Shown here piece by piece: positions 57,419 through 64,000 of a stretch of DNA of 64,000 bases (position 1 is the stretch's first letter; the number at the start of each line of letters is the position of its first letter). The stretch spans positions 59,035 to 123,034 of the forward strand of contig NZ_JAMFLX010000014.1 of NCBI RefSeq assembly GCF_023502345.1, in the 5' to 3' direction. The notes beneath the pieces are model-generated. The model saw only the letters and a program-made list of their open reading frames with translations, was not told the origin of the DNA and ran no database searches. Made by a program: the position numbers and the translations under genes. Source of the DNA: Parendozoicomonas callyspongiae (GTDB taxonomy: Bacteria > Pseudomonadota > Gammaproteobacteria > Pseudomonadales > Endozoicomonadaceae).

Positions 57419-58129
57419 TTAGTGAAATAACCGGCTGAGCAAAACCGGCACAGCCGTTTCTACCCGCAGAATTCGCGGCCCCAGATGTACACACTCGAAT
57501 CCATATTCAACCAGACGTTCAACCTCATAGGGGATAAAACCGCCCTCAGGCCCGATTGCCAAAACGGTGGGAACATTTATGTCACTTGGGCAGAGTTCAT
57601 CAGTCTTTGGATGCGCAACAAGTTTACGCATTCCCTGAGACATTTCCGGCAGACGATCTTCAACGAATGGTTTGAAACGCTTTTCCAGAATGACTTCCGG
57701 CAAAACCGTATCCCGCGCCTGTTCCAGGCCCAGTATCAGTTGTTCCCGAACCGCTTCTGGTTTTAGCCAAGGCGATTGCCAGAAGCTCTTTTCAACCCTG
57801 TAAGTGTTCATAAGAACAATCTTCTTCACACCCATGGCAGCCAACGTCTGAAGCGTGCGTTTCAGCATTTTCGGGCGCGGCAGTGCAAGCAACACCGTAA
57901 CAGGCAAAGAAGACGGAGGCTCTGTATCAAGGGTAAAATCTAGCTCCAAAACATCCTTTTGAAGGCGAGTAATTATTGCCTCACCCATCAGGCCATTCAG
58001 CTCACCAACACGTAAGGTATGGCCGATCTCTGCCTTGTGTACATCCTGTACATGGGTCAGACGACGCCCTTTTACAATGGCCCGACCAGGAGCAACAATA
58101 TCTTCCGGCTCAAGTAATAGAAGATTCAT
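57419..58129 (-). CDS. rsmE: 16S rRNA (uracil-1498-N3)-methyltransferase
   Basis: RsmE methylates U1498 of 16S rRNA. The 236-residue SPOUT-class protein has the N-terminal PUA-like domain (HVQDVHKAEIGHTLRVGELN) and the knotted SAM site IGPEGGFIPYEVE and LGPRILRVETA. ATG 58129 fits the family start; longer frame to 58195 is not supported. It is separated from tatC by a terminator, so it has its own promoter although it follows tatABC on the same strand. Confidence 0.96.
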   Translation of the reverse strand: MNLLLLEPEDIVAPGRAIVKGRRLTHVQDVHKAEIGHTLRVGELNGLMGEAIITRLQKDVLELDFTLDTEPPSSLPVTVLLALPRPKMLKRTLQTLAAMGVKKIVLMNTYRVEKSFWQSPWLKPEAVREQLILGLEQARDTVLPEVILEKRFKPFVEDRLPEMSQGMRKLVAHPKTDELCPSDINVPTVLAIGPEGGFIPYEVERLVEYGFECVHLGPRILRVETAVPVLLSRLFH

Positions 58130-58177
58130 ACCGTTAATCAATACGGGAAGTGTACCTTCCCTGTTAAAAGAAAAATA

Positions 58178-58208
58178 AAAAGCCGCCCTGAACAATCAGC
58201 AGCGGCTT
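58178..58208 (-). terminator. Terminator after tatABC
   Basis: On the minus strand AAGCCGC (58202-58208) pairs with GCGGCTT (58180-58186), followed by TTTTATTTTTC. It lies about 20 bases after the tatC stop. Confidence 0.65.
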
Positions 58209-58227
58209 CGATTATGAGTTGTATCAG

Positions 58228-59001
58228 TTATTCGCCCTGGCCAGCTTCCTTACGCTCTTTGGCAGACTTCTCGACCATATGTGAGAAGATGATGCCAAAC
58301 TCAAACAGGAGCCACATAGGCAGTGCTAACAGGGACTGGGAGATAACATCCGGTGGCGTTAACAGCATGCCAACCACAAAACATCCAACCACGACATAAG
58401 GGCGCTTTGCTTTCAACTCTGCAACTGTTGTCACACCAGAAGCGACCAGCAGCACTGTTGCCACAGGTATCTCAAATGCAATGCCAAAGGCAAAAAACAT
58501 CTTCAAGACAAAATCCAGGTAGCGATTAATATCGGTCATCATCGCTACCCCTTCTGGCCCTACGCTGGTAAAGAAACCAAACACCAGCGGAAACACTACG
58601 TAATAGGCAAAGGCAACACCTGAGTAAAACAGCAGCACACTGGATACCAGCAGCGGAACGGCCAGTCTTTTCTCATGGCGATACAGCCCGGGGGAAATAA
58701 AGGCCCATGCCTGATGCAGTAGAAACGGCACACTCAGGAAGATCGCAACCACCAGAGTCAATTTGAAAGGTGTCAAAAATGGCGATGCCACCTCGGTGGC
58801 TATCATGGTTGCCCCTTCCGGAAGGTATGCTCTCAGGGGCTGGGATACGAAAGCATAGATATCATTAGCGAAGTAAAACAACGCCAGGAAAATGACAACC
58901 ACGAAGGTAACCGCTTTGAGAAGGCGAGTACGCAGCTCCAGTAGATGCTGGATCAGCGGTTGTTCTGTTTCAGTCTCTTCGCTCTTGGGATTGTTACTCA
59001 T
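58228..59001 (-). CDS. tatC: Twin-arginine translocase subunit TatC
   Basis: TatC recognises twin-arginine signal peptides and exports folded proteins. The 257-residue protein has six membrane helices, the N-terminal [17 protein letters not shown], the first periplasmic loop with ASPFLTPFK, and [11 protein letters not shown]. It ends the tatABC unit. Start ATG 59001 is conserved ([11 protein letters not shown] before LIQHL). Confidence 0.97.
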   Translation of the reverse strand: MSNNPKSEETETEQPLIQHLLELRTRLLKAVTFVVVIFLALFYFANDIYAFVSQPLRAYLPEGATMIATEVASPFLTPFKLTLVVAIFLSVPFLLHQAWAFISPGLYRHEKRLAVPLLVSSVLLFYSGVAFAYYVVFPLVFGFFTSVGPEGVAMMTDINRYLDFVLKMFFAFGIAFEIPVATVLLVASGVTTVAELKAKRPYVVVGCFVVGMLLTPPDVISQSLLALPMWLLFEFGIIFSHMVEKSAKERKEAGQGE

Positions 59002-59051
59002 CAGATATTCTGTCAGGGAGAGCTATGAATCAAATCAATTCGAGCAGCCTT

Positions 59052-59399
59052 TCAGCCTTTGTCATTGGGATTATCAGCTGACTGGACATTCCGTTTATCA
59101 GCAGCATTGATATCATCAGTGGCGGACTGCAGGTCACTGCGGACACTGCCAACTTCACGCTCCAGATCTTCCCGTGCTTTTTTCAGTTCATCCATCACGG
59201 CTGCATTATGAACATCCCGACGAATCTCATCGGCATTCAACTCTCGTTCAATTTCACTGCGAACATTCTGGAAACTGCGCTTAATCCGCCCGACCCAGAT
59301 AGCAGTCACTTTGATTGCTGTGGGCAGACGCTCTGGTCCGAGAACAATCAGGGCAATTAACGCAACGATCAGAAGTTCCAGAAAGCCAATATCAAACAC
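59052..59399 (-). CDS. tatB: Twin-arginine translocase subunit TatB
   Basis: TatB forms the receptor complex with TatC. The 115-residue protein begins MFDIGFLELLIVALIALIVL with Glu8 and GPERLP, then an amphipathic helix and an acidic disordered tail. It lies 17 bases after tatA and 50 before tatC. Confidence 0.96.
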   Translation of the reverse strand: MFDIGFLELLIVALIALIVLGPERLPTAIKVTAIWVGRIKRSFQNVRSEIERELNADEIRRDVHNAAVMDELKKAREDLEREVGSVRSDLQSATDDINAADKRNVQSADNPNDKG

Positions 59400-59416
59400 A
59401 AATACGTTCCATCAAA

Positions 59417-59662
59417 TCAGTGTTTGTTTTTATCAGATTCAGAACGTTCTTCAGCCTGAAACTGGGCATCCTGGTTTTCAATTTTCCCTGGTTCTTTTGT
59501 CTCTTCCTTGGCTGAGTCTTTTTCCTCTTCAGTGCTCATGGCCTTACGGAAACCCTTAACGGCACCTCCCAGGTCACCACCAATATTGCGCAAACGCTTG
59601 GTGCCAAAGATCAGAATCAGAATAGCCAGAATAATCAATAACTGCGGAATGCTGATACCCAT
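59417..59662 (-). CDS. tatA: Twin-arginine translocase subunit TatA
   Basis: TatA multimers make the export pathway. The 81-residue protein has a short N-terminal helix ([20 protein letters not shown]), the [20 protein letters not shown] amphipathic helix, and a charged tail. It is first of tatABC; a terminator and 111 bases separate it from hinT upstream. Confidence 0.96.
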   Translation of the reverse strand: MGISIPQLLIILAILILIFGTKRLRNIGGDLGGAVKGFRKAMSTEEEKDSAKEETKEPGKIENQDAQFQAEERSESDKNKH

Positions 59663-59716
59663 AACACAACCCTTTTATAAATCTCTCAAGAAGTACCTTA
59701 TTTAACAGGCTCACGA

Positions 59717-59747
59717 TAAAAAGGCGACAAGTATTTCTACCTGTCGC
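59717..59747 (-). terminator. Terminator after the ubi-his-hinT operon
   Basis: On the minus strand GCGACA (59742-59747) pairs with TGTCGC (59724-59729), extended past one mismatch by GTA/TAC, and is followed by CTTTTT. It lies 27 bases past the hinT stop. Confidence 0.7.
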
Positions 59748-59773
59748 ACTCATTAAGGCTCAATTAACTTCCT

Positions 59774-60112
59774 CTACATAGGGTGAAGTTCACCACCACC
59801 CAGAATATGAAAGTGCAGATGGAATACTTCCTGTCCACCACCCTTTCCTGTGTTGGCAATTGTCCGATAGCCTTCTACCAGCCCCTGCTGTTTGGCTATA
59901 CGGGGAATCGTCAACATCATATGGCTGATCAACTCCTTATCTTCCGCACCAAGTCCATCAAGGCTCTCAATATGCTTCCTGGGAATAACCAGCAGGTGAA
60001 CAGGAGCCTTGGGGTTGATATCCCGAAACGCCAGACAGTGTCCATCTTCATAGACGATGTCTGCCGGAATACCACCATCCAGAATTTTGCAGAAAATACA
60101 ATCGGTCATCAT
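59774..60112 (-). CDS. hinT: HIT-family nucleotide hydrolase
   Basis: HinT hydrolyses purine nucleoside phosphoramidates. The 112-residue protein has CIFCKIL at the N-terminus, VIPRKHIESL, and the histidine triad HLHFH (98, 100, 102) followed by ILGG. The position after hisE is common in this group. Two adjacent ATGs can serve as start. Confidence 0.94.
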   Translation of the reverse strand: MMTDCIFCKILDGGIPADIVYEDGHCLAFRDINPKAPVHLLVIPRKHIESLDGLGAEDKELISHMMLTIPRIAKQQGLVEGYRTIANTGKGGGQEVFHLHFHILGGGELHPM

Positions 60113-60133
60113 CTCTGTCCTTCAGCTCTAACC

Positions 60134-60487
60134 TCAAGAACTGCTTTTGGTACCGTTACTACGTGCTGCTTTCTCATCCAGACCAGACAGCCCGAATCGA
60201 CGAGCCAACTCATTCAGGACTGCATCAGGCCCGGTTCCCAGGTGAGAAAGCATAATCAGGGAGTGAAACCAGAGATCCGCTGTTTCATACACCAGATCAT
60301 CATTATTACCGCTCTGCTCAGCATCTTTGGCTGCCAGAAGAGTTTCGGTGACTTCTTCACCGACCTTTTCCAGAATCTTGTTCAGACCCTTCTGGTGCAG
60401 ACCCGCCACATATGAGCTGTCTGGATCACCCTGCTTGCGCTGTTCGAGAACCTGCGCCAGTTCATGGAGTATATGTGTATCTGTCAT
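60134..60487 (-). CDS. hisE: Phosphoribosyl-ATP pyrophosphatase
   Basis: HisE removes pyrophosphate from phosphoribosyl-ATP, second step of histidine synthesis. The 117-residue all-alpha protein shows [25 protein letters not shown] in two parts and [19 protein letters not shown] with metal-binding acids. It is a separate gene from hisI, unlike the fused enterobacterial gene. Confidence 0.96.
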   Translation of the reverse strand: MTDTHILHELAQVLEQRKQGDPDSSYVAGLHQKGLNKILEKVGEEVTETLLAAKDAEQSGNNDDLVYETADLWFHSLIMLSHLGTGPDAVLNELARRFGLSGLDEKAARSNGTKSSS

Positions 60488-60496
60488 GATGCTCCA

Positions 60497-60892
60497 TCAG
60501 TGATATATGTCATCGGGTGACTTCTTAACAGGTTCAACAGACTGCCAGCGGCTCACATCTCCAGCTTGTAACTGTTTATAAAAACAATGCTCTCGCCCTG
60601 TATGGCAGGCAATGCCGCCATGCTGGCGAACTTTCAACAACAGGGTATCACCATCACAGTCCAGCCGAAGGTCAACCAGTTCCTGAGTATGCCCGGATGA
60701 CTCTCCTTTACGCCATAAACGTTCCCGGGATCGAGACCAGTAAATAGCGTGACCTTCTCGAACTGTGGCTTCGAGAGACTCACGGTTCATCCAGGCCATC
60801 ATCAACACCTTACCGGTCTCTGCATCCTGAGCAATGGCGGGAATTAACCCGTTGGCATCCCAGGATATTTCGTTTAGCCAGCTCTCAGACAT
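60497..60892 (-). CDS. hisI: Phosphoribosyl-AMP cyclohydrolase
   Basis: HisI opens the purine ring of phosphoribosyl-AMP. The 131-residue protein contains [37 protein letters not shown] and the zinc-site DCDGDTLLL and [12 protein letters not shown] 60892 is used since GGGGGAGGT lies directly before it. Nine bases separate it from hisE. Confidence 0.96.
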   Translation of the reverse strand: MSESWLNEISWDANGLIPAIAQDAETGKVLMMAWMNRESLEATVREGHAIYWSRSRERLWRKGESSGHTQELVDLRLDCDGDTLLLKVRQHGGIACHTGREHCFYKQLQAGDVSRWQSVEPVKKSPDDIYH

Positions 60893-60914
60893 ACCTCCCC
60901 CCACTCTAATTTTC

Positions 60915-62525
60915 TCAGGCTCCAGATTTGGAGAAAGACTGACTCAGAAGATAACCGCCAGTCATTCCCAGCAGTACCGGTGCCCAACCTGAAATATTTA
61001 TCCCCAAAACCGGATAGACCATAGCGACAGCCCCTAACAGTGCAAAAGCACCAAGAAAGCGACCAGCCCAGTGGTTTGATTTATTCCGATCTTCTGAAAC
61101 CTGCACCTGTCTCTGTTTTATGCTCTGAAGCTCTTCCAATACCTGATGTGCCAGAAAAGGAGCCTGTTCAATCAACTCTGGCATATTGTGGTGCAGCCTT
61201 TTCAGCACACCAGTAGGAGCCACCCGCTCTTTCATCCACTTTTCTAAAAATGGCTGAGCTGTCTGCCAGAGATCGAGCTGAGGATAAAGCTGCCGTCCCA
61301 GCCCTTCAATATTCAGCAGAGTCTTCTGCAGCAGAACCAGCTGAGGCTGGACTTCCATATTAAACCTGCGTGCCACCTGGAACAGATTCAGCAAGACCAT
61401 TCCAAAAGAAATTTCAGCCAGAGGCTTCTCAAAGATCGGTTCACAGACAGTTCGGATAGCACCTTCCAGCTCATTAACACGGGTATCTGGTGGCACCCAG
61501 CCGGAGTCGATATGAAGCTTGGCAACCAGACGATAATCTCTACGGAAAAATGCCAGCAGGTTTCGGGCCAAATAACTTTGGTCTTCTGGTGTGAGTGACC
61601 CAACAATCCCGCAGTCTATACCAATATACTTGGGGTCGTCCGGGTTGTCGAAAGAGACAAAAATATTGCCCGGGTGCATATCCGCATGAAAGAAACTATC
61701 CCGAAACACCTGGGTAAAAAATGTTTCCACTCCCCGCTCTGCGAGAAGTTTCATATTGGTCCCCTGCTTTCTCAATCCTTCCATATCAGTCACAGGAACA
61801 CCATAGATGCGCTCCATAACCAGTACGTTGGTATGAGTGTACTCCCAATACACGCGCGGAACATAAAGCAGGGGAGAATCGAGGAAGTTTCGGCGAAGCT
61901 GTGAACCGTTAGCCGCTTCCCGCTGCAGGTTCAGCTCATCAAAAATGGTGCTTTCATAATCGGCAACCACCTCAGCCGGGCGAAGGCGCCTTCCGTCAGA
62001 TGTCAGTCGAATCAGGCGTGCCAGCAAATAAAGTAAGGCAATATCCTTACGGATAATCTTCTCAATACCAGGACGAATAACCTTTACAACAACGGTATCA
62101 CCATTATGAAGGGTCGCTCCATGAACCTGTGCCACAGAGGCGGAAGCCATCGGCTCGCGTTCAAAGCCCTTGAAAAGCTGATCAACCGGCTGCCCAAGAC
62201 TTTTCTCAATAATCGCAACGGCCTGCTCACTGGAAAAAGGCGGAACCTGATCCTGTAATAGCGCAAGCTCATTGCCAACATCATCAGGAAGCAGATCACG
62301 GCGGGTCGAGAGAATCTGTCCAAATTTGACAAAGATTGGCCCAAGATCGGTAAAAGCCATACGCAGTCTGGCACCACGGGGATCAGGGTGTTTATGCCAA
62401 CGCCAGGGAAGAAGTTTGAAGAAAAGACGACCATACCAAGGTAAATGGTCAGTATTAATCAGGTTATCAAGACGATACCGGGCAATAACACCCGCAATTG
62501 TAAATATGCGCAGAAACTGGTGCAC
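60915..62525 (-). CDS. ubiB: Ubiquinone biosynthesis kinase-like protein UbiB
   Basis: UbiB is an ABC1/ADCK-type ATPase needed for ubiquinone synthesis, membrane-anchored at its C-terminus. The 536-residue protein has the [16 protein letters not shown] (KxGQ) motif, the Ala-rich nucleotide loop [33 protein letters not shown] and two C-terminal helices ([19 protein letters not shown]). The start is GTG 62525, three bases past ubiJ. Part of ubiE-ubiJ-ubiB. Confidence 0.97.
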   Translation of the reverse strand: MHQFLRIFTIAGVIARYRLDNLINTDHLPWYGRLFFKLLPWRWHKHPDPRGARLRMAFTDLGPIFVKFGQILSTRRDLLPDDVGNELALLQDQVPPFSSEQAVAIIEKSLGQPVDQLFKGFEREPMASASVAQVHGATLHNGDTVVVKVIRPGIEKIIRKDIALLYLLARLIRLTSDGRRLRPAEVVADYESTIFDELNLQREAANGSQLRRNFLDSPLLYVPRVYWEYTHTNVLVMERIYGVPVTDMEGLRKQGTNMKLLAERGVETFFTQVFRDSFFHADMHPGNIFVSFDNPDDPKYIGIDCGIVGSLTPEDQSYLARNLLAFFRRDYRLVAKLHIDSGWVPPDTRVNELEGAIRTVCEPIFEKPLAEISFGMVLLNLFQVARRFNMEVQPQLVLLQKTLLNIEGLGRQLYPQLDLWQTAQPFLEKWMKERVAPTGVLKRLHHNMPELIEQAPFLAHQVLEELQSIKQRQVQVSEDRNKSNHWAGRFLGAFALLGAVAMVYPVLGINISGWAPVLLGMTGGYLLSQSFSKSGA

Positions 62526-62528
62526 GCG

Positions 62529-63176
62529 TTACTGTCCCCCAGTCTTCACAACGGTTTTATTAGTTAAACGCTGAATTCTGGCTTCAACTCTGTCCACAGC
62601 CAACCGCATATCATCCAGATCTTCCTGAAAAGCCTCAACTTCTCCCGTTGCCGGAAGCAGGCGCAACTCCTCCTGAAGATACTCGGGAAGGTTGGCAAGT
62701 ATGGCATCAGTGAGATGGCGTGTTGTTTCCGCCCCTGCCCTTGCCACCGAACCAATGGCATGAGCAATCACACCACCAGTATGACGAGCAATCAGAGCCT
62801 CCCAGTCAAAATCTGATTCCCGAAGAATCCCTGCCAACATCAATAGAAGATCAGAACTGCCTGACAGTTCAATATCGCCCTTCTGCAGCTGAGCCATGGG
62901 GTCATCAGCCAGAGTCAGACCTAACAGCTCCAGGGCAGAGCCTTTCAGACTTGCCGTCACAGACTCTTCACAAACAGCCAGCAGATCGAGCACACTCTCC
63001 CGGAAACGGATATAAAAGGTCAGTTCAGGAAGAGTGCAGCAAACCTGAAGCACCTGCCCATCCAGCTCTCCCAGCCGTCTGGCAGTCACAACATCCAGTT
63101 CAATAACTTTTGCGACTGCTTTCTCTAAAGCAGTTCGCACAGCAACTCCGGGCATAGACTCCAGCCAGGAAGTCAT
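62529..63176 (-). CDS. ubiJ: Ubiquinone biosynthesis accessory factor UbiJ
   Basis: UbiJ has an SCP2 lipid-binding domain and helps assemble the Ubi complex. The 215-residue protein shows the SCP2 section ([39 protein letters not shown]) and a C-terminal coiled coil ([17 protein letters not shown]). It overlaps ubiE by four bases and precedes ubiB, the conserved order. Confidence 0.94.
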   Translation of the reverse strand: MTSWLESMPGVAVRTALEKAVAKVIELDVVTARRLGELDGQVLQVCCTLPELTFYIRFRESVLDLLAVCEESVTASLKGSALELLGLTLADDPMAQLQKGDIELSGSSDLLLMLAGILRESDFDWEALIARHTGGVIAHAIGSVARAGAETTRHLTDAILANLPEYLQEELRLLPATGEVEAFQEDLDDMRLAVDRVEARIQRLTNKTVVKTGGQ

Positions 63177-63931
63177 GGCTTGATGCCCTTATGGAGAGCT
63201 ACAATGCCACTGGTCATATTGTGATAACTGGTATTCACAAAGCCCGCTTCATTCATCATACCCTTCAGGGTTTCCTGATCCGGGTGCATCCGGATGGACT
63301 CTGCAAGGTAGCGGTAGCTTTCCGAATCATTGGTTACCAGCTTGCCCATAACAGGAAGGGCAGTGAAGGAATAAGCATCATAAGCTTTGCTGAGCAGCGA
63401 GCTACGTGGTTTGGAAAATTCCAGAATAAGAAGGCGACCACCGGGCTTCAAAACCCTCAGCATGGAACGAATGGCTGCATCCTTGTCTGTTACATTACGA
63501 AGACCAAAGGCAATCGTCACCAGATCAAAGGTGTTTTCAGCAAAAGGCAGACACTCAGCGTTAGCCTGAACATAGCGGGTATTTCCAGCAACACCATGAT
63601 CCGTCAGCTTATCCCTGCCCACTTTGAGCATGGAATCATTAATATCCGCCAGCACCACCTGACCGGCAGGGCCGACCATCTCAGAAAACTTCATCGCCAG
63701 ATCACCGGTCCCACCAGCAATATCCAGCACTGACTGACCTGTGCGCACAGCACTCATTTCAATAGTAAAGCGCTTCCATAACCTGTGAACGCCCATCGAC
63801 ATAAGGTCATTCATCAGGTCATAACGACCGGCGACTGAATGGAATACACTCGCGACAAGTTTTTCCTTGTCTTCACGATCGACGGTACGGTATCCGAAAT
63901 GGGTGTTATCCCCGGTATGTTTCTCGCTCAT
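63173..63931 (-). CDS. ubiE: Ubiquinone/menaquinone C-methyltransferase UbiE
   Basis: UbiE methylates the quinone ring with SAM. The 252-residue protein has [38 protein letters not shown], the SAM loop [29 protein letters not shown] and [16 protein letters not shown]. It is the first gene of the operon at the window's right edge; the 69 bases after it hold part of its promoter region and no recognisable gene. Confidence 0.97.
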   Translation of the reverse strand: MSEKHTGDNTHFGYRTVDREDKEKLVASVFHSVAGRYDLMNDLMSMGVHRLWKRFTIEMSAVRTGQSVLDIAGGTGDLAMKFSEMVGPAGQVVLADINDSMLKVGRDKLTDHGVAGNTRYVQANAECLPFAENTFDLVTIAFGLRNVTDKDAAIRSMLRVLKPGGRLLILEFSKPRSSLLSKAYDAYSFTALPVMGKLVTNDSESYRYLAESIRMHPDQETLKGMMNEAGFVNTSYHNMTSGIVALHKGIKP

Positions 63932-64000
63932 GACTACAACCTGACTGCAGGAACAACCATTCTATCTCTGGAACGGGAGAACTACTAGGATCGTTAACAG

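Overview
The window is a chromosomal segment of a marine-type gammaproteobacterium of the Pseudomonadales/Oceanospirillales kind. Two stretches follow the Pseudomonas gene order closely: dsbD-aroQ-accB-accC-prmA-(DUF3426)-dusB-fis-purH-purD, and hemE-gltD-gltB-aroB-aroK-pilQPONM-mrcA-malic enzyme-rpmE-priA-rsmE-tatCBA-hinT-hisE-hisI-ubiB-ubiJ-ubiE. Separate hisI and hisE genes also fit that group. A Ysc-type type III secretion (T3SS) locus, an IS remnant, a MITE-like element, a eukaryotic-like kinase and mid-range GC suggest a host-associated genus such as Endozoicomonas. That genus call is inference; no rRNA gene is present to test it.

Layout. 1-1.8 kb: end of an AapJQMP-type amino-acid ABC transporter (permease cut by the window edge, plus ATPase). 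1.8-4.0 kb: a scar of a decayed IS4-family transposase abutting a LacI-type regulator that has lost its N-terminus, then an intact glycerate kinase. 4.0-5.2 kb: a protein with a Doc/Fic-like motif. 5.3-20.6 kb: T3SS genes. On the minus strand these are one set running from a proline-repeat protein through tip/filament, SycD-like chaperone, SctE and SctB translocators, SctW, TyeA, a small chaperone, SctI, SctJ, SctK and SctL, and a second set SctX-SctY-SctV; the secretin gene sctC lies between them on the plus strand. The ATPase, C-ring, SctRSTU export gate, needle and SctD genes are not here, so the system must be completed elsewhere. 20.9-33.1 kb: plus-strand housekeeping genes (ppa, dsbD, aroQ, accBC, prmA, dusB-fis, purH, purD), with a 248-bp inverted-repeat element between purH and purD. 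33.1-52.5 kb: mostly minus-strand hemE, gltBD, aroKB and pilMNOPQ, then mrcA facing a malic enzyme and rpmE. 52.5-55.1 kb: an accessory patch between rpmE and priA with a broken membrane-protein frame, a GGGGTT repeat and a Ser/Thr kinase. 55.2-63.9 kb: priA, rsmE, tatABC and the ubi-his operon.

How the genes fit together. The T3SS cluster supplies the inner ring, rod, stator, export gate SctV, secretin and the host-facing translocon with its gatekeeper and chaperones. The Doc/Fic-like protein and the kinase are plausible but unproven effectors. The most unusual item is the first gene of the translocon operon, a 498-residue protein of unknown function with a hydrophobic hairpin followed by (Pro-Ser)14 and a 14-triplet collagen-like Pro-Pro-Gly tract. 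No CRISPR array, rRNA or tRNA gene was recognised.
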